From NCBI RefSeq assembly GCF_024399415.1, contig NZ_CP029257.1, positions 1,139,501 through 1,203,500 on the forward strand: a DNA stretch of 64,000 nt. The letters run 5' to 3'. The DNA is from Streptococcus oralis (GTDB taxonomy: Bacteria > Bacillota > Bacilli > Lactobacillales > Streptococcaceae). Each line of letters starts with the position of its first letter. Position 1 is the stretch's first letter. The notes beneath the pieces are model-generated. The model was not told where the DNA came from, did no database searches, and saw only the letters and a list, made by a program, of their open reading frames with translations. Positions 48,247-57,754 of the stretch are shown here, in pieces. The translations under genes and the position numbers were made by a program.

Positions 48247-49445
48247 TAGATTTCCTTTACTTTTAATAATGATCTAAATTGCACTATGTTACATAAACAA
48301 CTGAAAGCTACACAGGCTGCTGTCGCATAAAAGACAGCATGATAGCCCAAATATCCTGCAACTGCAGATCCCGCCATAGGTCCAATCACTCCACCGAGGT
48401 AAAAAAAGACTTGATTGAAGGCGAAAATCCTTGAAATACCTGATTTCGGAGTCATTTTGCTAAGAAGGGCATTAACTCCCGGTATGAGAGCGCCCGTTCC
48501 CAAACCAAAGAGAAAACGATACAAGCCAAGTTGAAGGGGGCTGGTTGCATGGGCACAAAGTAGGTAAATGATGACGGAATAAATCTGCGCCGCGACCAAC
48601 AATCTATGATTCCCTACCTTATCGCCAAGTTTTCCTAGAATTCCAGCACTCATCATGCTAGAAAATCCCATGCTGGATACGATCAATCCTGATACAAAGA
48701 GGAGATTCTCAGTCTGCCCTAAGTCCCGCACATAGAGAGCCAGAATGGGACCAATTGATTGAGCTGAAAATTGAATGACGAAGCTTGTCAAAAATAGGTT
48801 TACTAAGAGCCTAGGATACTTGAAAGAAGAAAATACTTCTTTCGTTGGGATAGCCTTCTCCTTAGCCACTAGCTGAAAATCTTCCTTGATAAAGAAAATG
48901 GTTAGGATTGCAGCTAAAAATAAGAAAGCACCTACCAATAAAAAGACATTACGAATGCCAAAAATTTCAGCAATAAAGCCTCCAACAAAGGGACCCGTCA
49001 GTGTTCCTGCAACAACTCCTGTAGATAGAGTTCCCAGAGCCGCTCCAGACTTATCTTTCGGTACCTGACTAGCAATCAAGGCCGTTGCATTGGGGACAAA
49101 ACCAGTAAATACACCATTGAGCAAGCGCAAAAAGAGTAACCAATAGATATTTGGCACGAAGGCCAAACCTCCCATAGTGATGGTCATGGCAAGACCTGCT
49201 CGAATCATCATGGGCTTTCGACCATATTTGTCAGCAAGAATACCCCAGATGGGAGAAACTAGAGCTGCTGAAACAGCCGAAACTGAGATGGCTAATCCAG
49301 CATAAAAAGCAACTTGGTCTCCTTCAATTCCCAACTGCTCTACAAAGATAGGCATGAAAGGGACGACCAAGGAAATGCTGGCGCCCGTTAGAAAACTACC
49401 GAACCAGGCGACACGAAGATTCTCTTTCCAACTAATCTTTTGCAC
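48246..49445 (-). CDS. pmrA: MFS multidrug efflux protein PmrA
   Basis: A 399-aa, 12-helix major facilitator. Motif [20 protein letters not shown] is in the loop 2-3 region and motif C-like [14 protein letters not shown] in TM5. Very similar to the pneumococcal fluoroquinolone exporter PmrA. I choose the GTG at 49445 ([11 protein letters not shown]), 8 nt after AAGGAGG; an in-frame TTG six codons upstream overlaps that site. The start overlaps coaE. Confidence 0.92.
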   Translation of the reverse strand: MQKISWKENLRVAWFGSFLTGASISLVVPFMPIFVEQLGIEGDQVAFYAGLAISVSAVSAALVSPIWGILADKYGRKPMMIRAGLAMTITMGGLAFVPNIYWLLFLRLLNGVFTGFVPNATALIASQVPKDKSGAALGTLSTGVVAGTLTGPFVGGFIAEIFGIRNVFLLVGAFLFLAAILTIFFIKEDFQLVAKEKAIPTKEVFSSFKYPRLLVNLFLTSFVIQFSAQSIGPILALYVRDLGQTENLLFVSGLIVSSMGFSSMMSAGILGKLGDKVGNHRLLVAAQIYSVIIYLLCAHATSPLQLGLYRFLFGLGTGALIPGVNALLSKMTPKSGISRIFAFNQVFFYLGGVIGPMAGSAVAGYLGYHAVFYATAACVAFSCLCNIVQFRSLLKVKEI

Positions 49446-50037
49446 AGCTATCGCCTCCTTCAAGTAACTTCACTACTTGACTCACAAGCTGATCACGACT
49501 GCCATTGTTATCTAATATATGACTCGCTAATTTTTTCTTTTCTTCTAAAGACCACTGAGTTGCCAGACGGGACTCTGCTACTTCCATAGAAAGATAATCC
49601 CGTTTCATGAAACGTTCCACCTGAACATCACGGTTCACATAGACCAGCCATGTTTCATCAAACCAGGCACTGTAGTCCTGTTCAAAAAGCAGGGGAATAT
49701 CCATGAAAAAAATCGCTTCTGTCTGAGCTAACTGGTCTCTCAGTGCAGCCAATTCCTCACGAATAATCTCCCCTTGGGTTTGCTTAGACCATTCCCGCTC
49801 CTCAGGATTTGAGAAGATGAGACTAGCCAGGAGTGGGCGATTGAGTTCTCCATTTTCAAGGATTATTTTTTGTCCAAAGTGCTGAACTAAGAGCTGATAA
49901 AGACGACCACCAGGTCTTTGTAGTTGGTGAACGACTGCGTCAGCATCCACCACTTGAAAGCCTTTCTCTCTTAGGAAATTTGTCACAGTTGACTTACCAG
50001 AGGCAATTCCTCCTGTGATTCCGATAATTTTTCCCAT
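49432..50037 (-). CDS. coaE: Dephospho-CoA kinase
   Basis: Last step of coenzyme A synthesis. It has 201 aa from the ATG at 50037 (MGKIIGIT), with P-loop GGIASGKST and the conserved DADAVVHQL and DIPLLFE motifs. The ATG shares a base with the mutM stop (TGATG), with GGAGGAG just upstream; an ATG nine codons further upstream lies inside mutM and lacks a site. Confidence 0.95.
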   Translation of the reverse strand: MGKIIGITGGIASGKSTVTNFLREKGFQVVDADAVVHQLQRPGGRLYQLLVQHFGQKIILENGELNRPLLASLIFSNPEEREWSKQTQGEIIREELAALRDQLAQTEAIFFMDIPLLFEQDYSAWFDETWLVYVNRDVQVERFMKRDYLSMEVAESRLATQWSLEEKKKLASHILDNNGSRDQLVSQVVKLLEGGDSCAKD

Positions 50038-50861
50038 CAGCTCCTCCTTTGACACTGAGGACAAAAATGAGTTCCTCGTCCACCGAGCTGGAATTTCTCA
50101 ATCACTGCCCCACAGCGCGAACATGCTTGTCCAGTCTTATCATAGACCTGATGGAAGTCCTGCATGGTTCCGTCTTCTCCAAAGGCATTGGTATAGGTCC
50201 GAATGGTGGAACCGCCCTTTTCAACTGCCTGTCCCAAAACAGCAATGGTCTGGTCATGAATAGCTGACGCTTCTTCTGCAGTCAAAGTTTGGGAAGGTCT
50301 AGCTGGATGAACCTGAGCTCGCCAGAGGACCTCATCCACATAGATATTACCTAGACCAGCTACCAAGGTTTGGTCTAGGAGATGAGATTTGATAGGCTTT
50401 TTAGACTTGGATAGAGCAGCTTGAAAGACCTGCAAATCAAAGTCCTGCTCTCCTGGCTCAGGGCCTAGTTTCTTAGAAATAAAGTAGGCATCCAAAAGGT
50501 CGGGTGCCAGCAATTCCATAGTACCAAACTTGCGCACATCCTCATAAACAAGAGTGCCACTATCTTCAAACCGAATCAAAATATGGGCATGCTTGCGTTC
50601 TGGAACCCGGTCTGGATAATAAAAATACTTGCCCTCCATCCGCAGATGGGAAATCAAGACCTTGTTTGTCAGGTAAAAAAGTAGATATTTCCCACGACGC
50701 CCCATTGACTCGATAATCTGACCAGGCACTTCCTTTTGAAACTCTTCCAAATCTGTCTTGATCATCTTGGGATAACGAATCTCTATACTAGAAATCTTCT
50801 TTCCCAAGATCAATTTTTCTAAGCCACGACGAACCGTTTCAACCTCTGGTAATTCAGGCAT
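50037..50861 (-). CDS. mutM: Formamidopyrimidine-DNA glycosylase
   Basis: Base-excision enzyme removing 8-oxoguanine, important in a hydrogen peroxide-producing streptococcus. The 274-aa form starts at the ATG at 50861, giving the required N-terminal P-E-L-P-E-V-E (catalytic Pro after Met removal). The C-terminal zinc finger CSRCG ... FCPQC is intact. GGAGGAT lies before the ATG. Between era and coaE. Confidence 0.96.
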   Translation of the reverse strand: MPELPEVETVRRGLEKLILGKKISSIEIRYPKMIKTDLEEFQKEVPGQIIESMGRRGKYLLFYLTNKVLISHLRMEGKYFYYPDRVPERKHAHILIRFEDSGTLVYEDVRKFGTMELLAPDLLDAYFISKKLGPEPGEQDFDLQVFQAALSKSKKPIKSHLLDQTLVAGLGNIYVDEVLWRAQVHPARPSQTLTAEEASAIHDQTIAVLGQAVEKGGSTIRTYTNAFGEDGTMQDFHQVYDKTGQACSRCGAVIEKFQLGGRGTHFCPQCQRRS

Positions 50862-50909
50862 AAATCCTCCTTCTGTAAAAACAAGAAGCAGGCATGAGCC
50901 CACCTCTAC

Positions 50910-51809
50910 TTAGTATTCTTTTTCATTATAGCCAAAGTCAGCTAAGTCTAGCTTTTTATCGCGCCAGTTTTTCTTGACTTTGACCCAAGTTTCTAGGAAA
51001 ACCTTATCCCCTAGCATGAGTTCGATATCACGACGGGCCATGGTCCCAATTTTCTTGAGCATAGCGCCACCTTTTCCGATGATAATGCCTTTTTGGCTAT
51101 CTCGCTCCACCATGATGGTTGCACGGATGTGAACTTTGTCTGTCTCTTCATCCCGTTTCATAGAGTCAACCACTACGGCAACTGAGTGTGGAATCTCTTC
51201 ACGTGTCAAATGAAGAACCTTCTCACGAATCATTTCTGAAACCAAGAAACGCTCAGGATGATCTGTGATTTGGTCAGCTGGGAAATACTGGAAACCTTCC
51301 TCTAGATTTTCACTCAAAATATCGATTAGTCGAGAAACGTTATTTCCCTGAAGGGCTGAGATAGGAACAATTTCCTTAAAGTCCATCTGGTTGCGGAAGT
51401 CATCAATCTGAGACAAAAGCTGGTCTGGATGGACCTTGTCAATCTTATTCACCACCAGAATCACAGGAACCTTGGCAGCTTTCAGACGCTCGATAATCAT
51501 ATCGTCACCCTTACCACGTGGCTCATCAGCTGGCACCATGAATAGAACAGTATCCACTTCACGCAGAGTACTGTAGGCAGATTCCACCATGAAATCTCCA
51601 AGAGCTGTTTTGGGCTTGTGAATCCCCGGTGTATCGATAAAGACGATTTGCTCCTTATCCGTTGTGTAAATCCCCATGATTTTATTACGCGTTGTCTGCG
51701 CCTTGTCACTCATGATGGCAATCTTTTGCCCCATGACGTGATTCAAAAAGGTTGACTTCCCAACATTGGGACGTCCCAAAATAGCTACAAAGCCTGATTT
51801 AAATGTCAT
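50910..51809 (-). CDS. era: GTPase Era
   Basis: Essential GTPase for 30S maturation, 299 aa. G1 GRPNVGKST (12-20), G3 DTPGIHKP, G4 NKID and a C-terminal KH domain with [12 protein letters not shown] choose the ATG at 51809, preceded by AGAGGAAAT; an upstream in-frame ATG lies inside dgkA. Between dgkA and mutM. Confidence 0.97.
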   Translation of the reverse strand: MTFKSGFVAILGRPNVGKSTFLNHVMGQKIAIMSDKAQTTRNKIMGIYTTDKEQIVFIDTPGIHKPKTALGDFMVESAYSTLREVDTVLFMVPADEPRGKGDDMIIERLKAAKVPVILVVNKIDKVHPDQLLSQIDDFRNQMDFKEIVPISALQGNNVSRLIDILSENLEEGFQYFPADQITDHPERFLVSEMIREKVLHLTREEIPHSVAVVVDSMKRDEETDKVHIRATIMVERDSQKGIIIGKGGAMLKKIGTMARRDIELMLGDKVFLETWVKVKKNWRDKKLDLADFGYNEKEY

Positions 51810-51825
51810 AATTTCCTCTTTTTGT

Positions 51826-52221
51826 TTAAAATAGTATATCCCAAATGCGTGGGAGAAAGATAAGTGCACCTGTCACTGCAGCAAGAAGGGAAACCACAAG
51901 TACGGCACCAGCCGCCATGTCCTTTGCTTTCTTCGCTAACATAGAAAAGTGATAGTGACTGGCTAGATCCACCACATTTTCGATAGCAGAATTAATAATC
52001 TCAAAGGCTACTACCAAGAAAATGCTCATTAGGAGAAAGAGCCATTCGATCCGTGACACCTGAAAAACAAAACCTGCAAGGATGACTACTAGAGCCGTCA
52101 CTGCATGCTTTCGCATATTGCGTTCTTCCTTGATAGCAGTCAGAATGCCTGTCAGGGCAAATTCTAAACTAGAAATCAGGTCACGATTTTTCCATTTTCG
52201 TTTATTGTCTTGTGAGTCCAT
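51826..52221 (-). CDS. dgkA: Undecaprenol/diacylglycerol kinase (DgkA family)
   Basis: A 131-aa membrane kinase with three hydrophobic helices and the family motif [15 protein letters not shown]. Gram-positive members phosphorylate undecaprenol, recycling the lipid carrier for cell wall synthesis. Overlaps the end of ybeY by 20 nt, as in many Firmicutes (ybeY-dgkA-era). Confidence 0.94.
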   Translation of the reverse strand: MDSQDNKRKWKNRDLISSLEFALTGILTAIKEERNMRKHAVTALVVILAGFVFQVSRIEWLFLLMSIFLVVAFEIINSAIENVVDLASHYHFSMLAKKAKDMAAGAVLVVSLLAAVTGALIFLPRIWDILF

Positions 52222-52699
52222 AGGCTGTCAAAATTTCTTCTTGTAAACCGAACATCTCCGCTTCTTCTTCCGGAGTGTAGTGATCGTAGCCGTTGATATG
52301 TAAAAAGCCGTGTACTGCCAAGAAGCCCATCTCACGCTCAAAGCTGTGGCCATATTCCTCAGCCTGCTCATGCGCTTTATCGATAGAGATGAACAATTCC
52401 CCAATATAGGCATCAAACTCAGACATCATTTCTGCTAATTCAGGATTTTCAAGCAGATCTTCCTCGTCAAAAGTAATGTCCAATTCAGGTTTATACTCAA
52501 GGCTAATGACATCTGTCGGACGATCCGTATCACGATACTCAAGGTTAAGTTCATGGCTACGCTCATTGGTCACAAAAGTGACTGCCATCTCCTTGTCTTC
52601 TTTTCCTATTTTTTGGGCTGCAAATTCCAAAATTTCTTGGGTTTGTTGCAAGATTTCTTGTGAAACTTGACCAGTTTCATCAACCATTTCAATATACAT
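52202..52699 (-). CDS. ybeY: Endoribonuclease / rRNA maturation factor YbeY
   Basis: A 165-aa zinc protein involved in 16S rRNA 3' end processing and ribosome quality control. The metal motif is H130-G-F-L-H134-I-N-G-Y-D-H140. The start [10 protein letters not shown] has only a weak GAG site. It heads the minus-strand series and has an extended -10 upstream. Confidence 0.95.
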   Translation of the reverse strand: MYIEMVDETGQVSQEILQQTQEILEFAAQKIGKEDKEMAVTFVTNERSHELNLEYRDTDRPTDVISLEYKPELDITFDEEDLLENPELAEMMSEFDAYIGELFISIDKAHEQAEEYGHSFEREMGFLAVHGFLHINGYDHYTPEEEAEMFGLQEEILTAYGLTRQ

Positions 52700-52728
52700 G
52701 TACTTCTCGATTCTCTTTACTTGGCTTT

Positions 52729-52737
52729 ATTATACCA
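52729..52737 (-). promoter_or_regulatory. Extended -10 of the ybeY operon
   Basis: TGG-TATAAT on the minus strand, about 30 nt before ybeY, back to back with the fbpA promoter. Confidence 0.6.
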
Positions 52738-52764
52738 TATTTCTATGATTTTATTCTACCTTTT

Positions 52765-52773
52765 TGATATAAT
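52765..52773 (+). promoter_or_regulatory. Extended -10 of fbpA/pavA
   Basis: TGA-TATAAT, about 30 nt before the chosen ATG at 52804. Confidence 0.6.
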
Positions 52774-52803
52774 ACTATGGAATACAATCACAAGGAGAGA
52801 ACG

Positions 52804-54459
52804 ATGTCATTTGACGGATTTTTTTTACACCACATGATTGAGGAATTGCGAAGAGAGTTAGTCAATGGTCGCATCCAGAAAATCAATCAACCTTTTGAAC
52901 AAGAGTTGGTCTTGCAAATCCGCAGCAATCGCCAAAGCCATCGCCTGCTCCTTTCTGCTCATCCCGTTTTTGGACGCATCCAGCTGACCCAAACGACTTT
53001 TGAAAATCCAGCCCAACCTTCGACTTTTATCATGGTTTTGAGAAAGTATTTGCAGGGTGCTCTGATTGAGTCAATTGAGCAAATCGAAAATGACCGTATT
53101 GTGGAAATCACGGTTTCCAATAAAAACGAAATTGGAGATCATATCCAGGCTACCTTGATTATCGAAATCATGGGGAAACACAGCAATATTCTCCTCGTAG
53201 ATAAAAGTAGCCATAAAATCCTCGAAGTCATCAAACACGTCGGCTTTTCACAAAATAGCTACCGCACCTTACTTCCAGGATCAACCTATATCGCTCCGCC
53301 AAGCACCGAATCTCTCAATCCATTTACTGTCAAGGATGAAAAACTCTTTGAGATTCTGCAGACTCAAGAGCTTAAAGCCAAAAATCTTCAAAGTCTCTTT
53401 CAAGGTCTAGGACGAGATACGGCAAATGAATTGGAAAACATTCTTGTCAGTGATAAACTGTCTACTTTCCGAAACTTTTTCGAGCAAGAAACCAAGCCTT
53501 ACCTAACGGAGACTTCTTTCAGCCCAGTTCCTTTTGCAAATCAGGTGGGAGAGCCTTTTACCAGTCTCTCTGATCTTCTGGATACCTATTACAAAGATAA
53601 GGCAGAGCGCGATCGCGTCAAACAGCAAGCCAGTGAGCTCATTCGCCGTGTTGAAAATGAACTTCAAAAAAATCGTCATAAGCTAAAAAAACAAGAAAAA
53701 GAGTTACTAGCGACAGACAATGCTGAGGAATTTCGCCAAAAAGGGGAATTGCTGACAACCTTCCTCCACCAAGTGCCTAATGACCAAGATCAGGTTACCT
53801 TGGACAACTACTACACCAACCAACCTATCACCATTGCGCTTGATAAGGCCTTGACTCCCAGCCAGAATGCTCAACGCTACTTTAAACGCTATCAGAAGCT
53901 CAAAGAAGCTGTCAAATACCTGACTGAGTTGATCGAAGAAACCAAGGCCACCATTCTTTATCTAGAAAGTGTCGAAACCGTACTCAACCAAGCTGGACTG
54001 GAAGAAATCGCTGAAATCCGTGAAGAATTGATCCAAACAGGCTTCATTAGAAGACGCCAACGCGAGAAAATTCAGAAACGCAAAAAACCAGAACAGTATC
54101 TGGCGAGCGATGGCAAGACCATCATCTATGTCGGTCGAAACAATCTTCAAAATGAAGAGTTGACCTTTAAAATGGCCCGCAAGGAGGAACTTTGGTTCCA
54201 TGCCAAGGACATCCCTGGAAGCCACGTCGTCATCTCAGGAAATCTTGATCCATCTGATGAAGTCAAGACAGATGCAGCTGAACTAGCTGCCTACTTCTCC
54301 AAAGGGCGTTTGTCAAATCTAGTTCAAGTGGATATGATTGAAGTCAAGAAACTCAACAAACCAACTGGTGGAAAACCTGGCTTTGTAACCTACACAGGAC
54401 AAAAGACCCTCCGCGTTACACCAGACCCAGAAAAAATCGCATCTATGAAAAAATCCTGA
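52804..54459 (+). CDS. fbpA: Fibronectin-binding protein / RqcH-type NFACT protein (PavA)
   Basis: A 551-aa NFACT protein: an N-terminal Fpg-like NFACT-N domain (SFDGFFLHHMIEEL), a HhH region, long charged coiled coil (about 270-420), and a C-terminal NFACT-R domain (KMARKEELWFHAKDIPGSHVVI). In streptococci it is called PavA/FbpA, a surface adhesin without signal peptide; homologues (RqcH/Rqc2) tag stalled nascent chains with alanine, so the ribosome role is probably primary. The ATG at 52804 has AAGGAGAG; an in-frame ATG at 52777 lies 3 nt from the -10 and cannot be used. Confidence 0.93.
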   Translation: MSFDGFFLHHMIEELRRELVNGRIQKINQPFEQELVLQIRSNRQSHRLLLSAHPVFGRIQLTQTTFENPAQPSTFIMVLRKYLQGALIESIEQIENDRIVEITVSNKNEIGDHIQATLIIEIMGKHSNILLVDKSSHKILEVIKHVGFSQNSYRTLLPGSTYIAPPSTESLNPFTVKDEKLFEILQTQELKAKNLQSLFQGLGRDTANELENILVSDKLSTFRNFFEQETKPYLTETSFSPVPFANQVGEPFTSLSDLLDTYYKDKAERDRVKQQASELIRRVENELQKNRHKLKKQEKELLATDNAEEFRQKGELLTTFLHQVPNDQDQVTLDNYYTNQPITIALDKALTPSQNAQRYFKRYQKLKEAVKYLTELIEETKATILYLESVETVLNQAGLEEIAEIREELIQTGFIRRRQREKIQKRKKPEQYLASDGKTIIYVGRNNLQNEELTFKMARKEELWFHAKDIPGSHVVISGNLDPSDEVKTDAAELAAYFSKGRLSNLVQVDMIEVKKLNKPTGGKPGFVTYTGQKTLRVTPDPEKIASMKKS

Positions 54460-54487
54460 TTCAACTTGAAATCAGGATTTTCTTTTA
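54448..54487 (+). terminator. Bidirectional terminator fbpA / deoD
   Basis: AAAAAATCCTGATT-CAACTTGA-AATCAGGATTTTCTTTT between converging stop codons. Confidence 0.85.
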
Positions 54488-54491
54488 CATT

Positions 54492-55202
54492 TCACTCTGC
54501 AATCAAGGTTTCCAAGCCGACTTTCATCATATCAGTGAAGGTGTTTTGGCGTTCTTCTGCAGTGGTGTCTTCATCTGGATTGACCAAGCTATCAGAAATG
54601 GTCATGATAGCAAGGGCATCAACGTGGTGTTGGGCAGCAAGATAGTAAAGGGCTGCTGCTTCCATTTCGACAGCTTTAACTCCCCATTTACCAAGTTCGA
54701 TGTTCTTTTCAAAGTAGTTTGAATAAAAGACATCTGATGACAAAACGTTCCCAACGTGGGTGGTCATACCAAGTTCTTTGGCGATATGGTAGGCCTTGTC
54801 TAGCAAATCAAAACTAGCGATTTGTGGAAAATCATACTGTGGCCAGTCGTTGCGGATGATGTTTGAGTTGGTTGCAGCTGCTTGCGCCAAAACCAATTCA
54901 CGGACGTGGACATCTTCATTCAAAGAACCAGCAGTTCCCACGCGGATCAATTTCTTTACACCGTAGTCCACAATCAACTCACGCGCGTAGATCGAAATGG
55001 AAGGCATCCCCATCCCAGTTCCCATGACAGATACACGGTGGCCCTTGTAAGTACCAGTGTAGCCAAACATGTTCCGCACTTCGTTAAAACAAACAGCATC
55101 TTCAAGGAAGGTCTCCGCAATAAATTTCGCACGAAGAGGATCCCCCGGAAGAAGAATTTTATCAGCAATTTCACCTTGCTGAGCAGCAATATGGATAGAC
55201 AT
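54492..55202 (-). CDS. deoD: Purine nucleoside phosphorylase DeoD type
   Basis: Hexameric phosphorylase cleaving purine (deoxy)nucleosides to base and pentose 1-phosphate. It has 236 aa from the ATG at 55202 ([26 protein letters not shown]), with the signature [17 protein letters not shown] and the ISDSL end motif. No Shine-Dalgarno precedes this ATG. The reading frame is open 36 codons further upstream through the hairpin element, with only a TTG (55226) as alternative start. Last gene of the rpiA-deoB salvage series. Confidence 0.93.
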   Translation of the reverse strand: MSIHIAAQQGEIADKILLPGDPLRAKFIAETFLEDAVCFNEVRNMFGYTGTYKGHRVSVMGTGMGMPSISIYARELIVDYGVKKLIRVGTAGSLNEDVHVRELVLAQAAATNSNIIRNDWPQYDFPQIASFDLLDKAYHIAKELGMTTHVGNVLSSDVFYSNYFEKNIELGKWGVKAVEMEAAALYYLAAQHHVDALAIMTISDSLVNPDEDTTAEERQNTFTDMMKVGLETLIAE

Positions 55203-55671
55203 AATATAAGATACCAAACCCGTCAAAAAGCGAAGGGAAAATAGGAGTTGGGCGCAGTGAGCGATGCTCGCTAGACCAACTATCTTTTTCCCACTGCTTT
55301 TAGGGTGGGTTCAATTCCTTTCTTTCTTAATTTTGATGATATTGAGAAGACTAGACCGGCTTCAATTCAAAACCGAACCATCCTCTCTATGTTTTTAGAA
55401 AAGTTTTCCGCTCGTGTTCAAATTAGAACACTTCACTCTACCTTTCTTTTTGTATATTTAGGATAGCGACAGAGAACAAAGGAAAAATAGGAAACTGACG
55501 ACGCATCGCAGATGCTAGACAGTTTATCTTTTTTACACAGTTCTCCGCCCGTATTCAGTTCAGCGAATACGGTTTACCCATCCTTTCTTTCTTGATTTTA
55601 AAATTAAATATTTCACAGAACAATTAGCCCGAGTTTGACTATAACTCAGATACTCTGCCTTTCTGTAGTTC
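55203..55671 (-). repeat. Non-coding region with tandem hairpin elements before deoD
   Basis: Two diverged units share the plan AAAAAGATA, outer stem, inner stem, TCCTATTTTTCC (minus strand). Unit 1 (about 55236-55290): outer stem AGTTGG / CCAACT, inner GCGAGC-ATC-GCTCAC. Unit 2 (about 55480-55535): outer AAACTG / CAGTTT, inner GCATC-TGC-GATGC. Further hairpins follow (GTGTTC / GAACAC; CCGTATTC / GAATACGG), each next to an AGAAAGGA-like sequence. No full gene is present. Confidence 0.65.
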
Positions 55672-56382
55672 CTAGTTTATCAATGAATCTAAAAATGCAT
55701 ACAGTTTTGCATTCATTTCAGAATAATCGTTTCCACGTAATTCTTCTGGTGTTTGAACAAAAGGCAACTTTTCACTTTGCTCTCTTAATTTCTCCTCACC
55801 ATCCGCAGCAATCAATAATTCTACTGCGTCTGGATCAAATTCCAAATGAGCCTGAAAGGCATAATGTTTTGGACTGAAGCGAATAATTTGGCGTGGACAA
55901 CCTTGACTGGTCGCCAAGACGACAGCTTCATCTGTCAGCCCTGGCATATCACCGTGCCAGTGGCCGGTTTCTATGTTTTTTCCGAACAAGCTGACATGAG
56001 GATCTGTTAGACCTTGCATCGTCAATGTCACAGGATAAACGCCGATCTCGCGCTCTGGACTATGTTCATACTTCGCACCATAGGCAACAGATAGGAGTTG
56101 CGCACCAAGACAGACACCAACAATATAAATATCTGTAGCAATCGCTTCTTTCATAAAAGCAAGCTCAGCCTTTGGATTATAGTATGGGAAGTTTTCTCTA
56201 TCCTCATCAGGTGATTGAGGACCACCCATAACAATCAGAAAATCAATCCCGTCAATTGTTTCAGGAAGAGGTTCTTTTTCATAAACCTTTGTTGATGTAA
56301 TTTGATGACCTCGTTCTATAGCCCATTTTAGATATGCTCCTGGAACCTCAAATGTCTCATGTAAAATAAAGTGAACTCTCAT
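55672..56382 (-). CDS. Class I glutamine amidotransferase-like protein
   Basis: A 236-aa protein (ATG at 56382, MRVHFILHETFEVPG). Glutaminase-type core: oxyanion region VMGGPQSPDED, nucleophile in GVCLGAQLL and a His in YAFQAHLEFD (H-x-E). Stand-alone members resemble GMP synthase-like GATases; the acceptor is unknown. It begins 4 nt after the punA stop, so it belongs to the nucleoside salvage operon. Confidence 0.85.
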   Translation of the reverse strand: MRVHFILHETFEVPGAYLKWAIERGHQITSTKVYEKEPLPETIDGIDFLIVMGGPQSPDEDRENFPYYNPKAELAFMKEAIATDIYIVGVCLGAQLLSVAYGAKYEHSPEREIGVYPVTLTMQGLTDPHVSLFGKNIETGHWHGDMPGLTDEAVVLATSQGCPRQIIRFSPKHYAFQAHLEFDPDAVELLIAADGEEKLREQSEKLPFVQTPEELRGNDYSEMNAKLYAFLDSLIN

Positions 56383-56386
56383 GACA

Positions 56387-57196
56387 TTACAATTCAGCAA
56401 GAATCGCTTTAAGCAAGCCTTTGAAGTCACCTTTGACACGTTCAGTCACTTCTACAACCTCTTCATGGTTAAGCTCTTCTTGGAAACCAGCAGCATGGTT
56501 AGTGATACATGAAATACCGAGAACTTTCAAGCCTGAGTGAGCGGCTACAATAACTTCAGGAACAGTGGACATACCAACTGCATCTGCTCCCAATGTCTTA
56601 TAGGCGCGAATTTCTGCAGGTGTTTCATAAGTCGGACCGGTTACACCGATATAGACACCTTCGTCAAGCTTGATACCAAGTTTCTTAGCCACTTCATGGG
56701 CAGTAGCACGATATTCTGGAGTGTAGGCTTTAGACATATCTGGGAAACGTGGACCAAAATCATCCAAGTTTTCACCCATCAATGGGTTCTGCCCCGTCAT
56801 ATTGATATGGTCTGAGATAGCCATCAAGGTACCAGGACCATATCCAATACCTCCAGCTGCATTGGTTACAATGACACCTTCACATCCGAGAACTTTCATC
56901 ACACGTACTGGGAAAGTCACGACTTCAAGAGGATTTCCCTCATAGAAATGGAAACGACCTTGAAGAGCCAAGACCTGACGCCCTGCAAGTTCACCATATA
57001 CCAATTTACCAGCGTGCCCAACTACTGTAGAGCGGCCCCAGTTTGGGATATCTGCATAGTCTACTACAATTGGATTTTCGATTTCTTCTGCCAATTCTCC
57101 AAGTCCTGATCCAAGGATTAGACCGAACTCAGGCGCTTGGATTCCCTTGTCTTTCAGGAAAGCAGCTGTTTCCTTGATTTTATCTAAAAATGTCAT
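56387..57196 (-). CDS. punA: Purine nucleoside phosphorylase I (trimeric, PunA/PupG type)
   Basis: A 269-aa trimeric PNP acting on guanosine/inosine: GLILGSGLGELAEEI phosphate loop, the VVGHAGKLVYG segment, and VTNAAGGIGYG. Partner of deoD in the same operon, giving wide purine coverage. ATG shares ATGA with the end of the DUF1697 gene. Confidence 0.95.
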   Translation of the reverse strand: MTFLDKIKETAAFLKDKGIQAPEFGLILGSGLGELAEEIENPIVVDYADIPNWGRSTVVGHAGKLVYGELAGRQVLALQGRFHFYEGNPLEVVTFPVRVMKVLGCEGVIVTNAAGGIGYGPGTLMAISDHINMTGQNPLMGENLDDFGPRFPDMSKAYTPEYRATAHEVAKKLGIKLDEGVYIGVTGPTYETPAEIRAYKTLGADAVGMSTVPEVIVAAHSGLKVLGISCITNHAAGFQEELNHEEVVEVTERVKGDFKGLLKAILAEL

Positions 57197-57753
57197 TGTG
57201 TGTCTCCTTTATTATTTGTTAACATTTGACCGATTTTGTCAAAGGTTTTTGCATTGCGAATGGTGATATTGCGATAAAAAGGCATCTTGAGCAAGTGCTT
57301 GTGATAGGCAGTTGCATAGTAGGATTTTTCAGAGAATTTCCCCCAGAAAATCCCATGTTTTCCAAAATGAACCACTTCATCTTTCAGTTCCAAACTTTCA
57401 ACTGTCTCAATGACTTGAGCAACATCCAAGCCCTCCGTGTAAAAGAGGACGTCCTTTCGTGCCAAATCTTTGGTCCACCATTCAGGTAGATTTTCAAGTT
57501 CCGTTTCAAAATCCTCTTGACTCAGCAAGGAAAAGCTCTGAATAAATGGATAATGGACTGCAAAGAAATCCTCTAACTTTTCAACCAATTGGGCTTTGGA
57601 ATCTGTCGAAGTAAAGAAAATATTGCCACTGTTGATGTAGGTATCAACTTTTTCCACTCCCAACTCTGTCAGTTCTTGACGAAGTTGCGCCATGACAACC
57701 TTATTCTTGCCACCGACATTAATGCCCCTTACCAGTAAAGAATAGCGTTTCAT
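57193..57753 (-). CDS. DUF1697 family protein
   Basis: A 186-aa protein beginning YSLLVRGINVGGKNKVVMAQLR, the signature of DUF1697, with TYINSGNIFF following. Cytosolic; biochemical role unknown. Starts right after deoB and overlaps punA by 4 nt, so it is made with the pentose/nucleoside enzymes. Confidence 0.88.
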   Translation of the reverse strand: MKRYSLLVRGINVGGKNKVVMAQLRQELTELGVEKVDTYINSGNIFFTSTDSKAQLVEKLEDFFAVHYPFIQSFSLLSQEDFETELENLPEWWTKDLARKDVLFYTEGLDVAQVIETVESLELKDEVVHFGKHGIFWGKFSEKSYYATAYHKHLLKMPFYRNITIRNAKTFDKIGQMLTNNKGDTQ

Positions 57754-57754
57754 C

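Noticed and set aside
52777..52803. Upstream ATG of fbpA/pavA
   Set aside because: Only 3 nt after the -10 hexamer, so it would not be in the transcript; the next ATG has AAGGAG.
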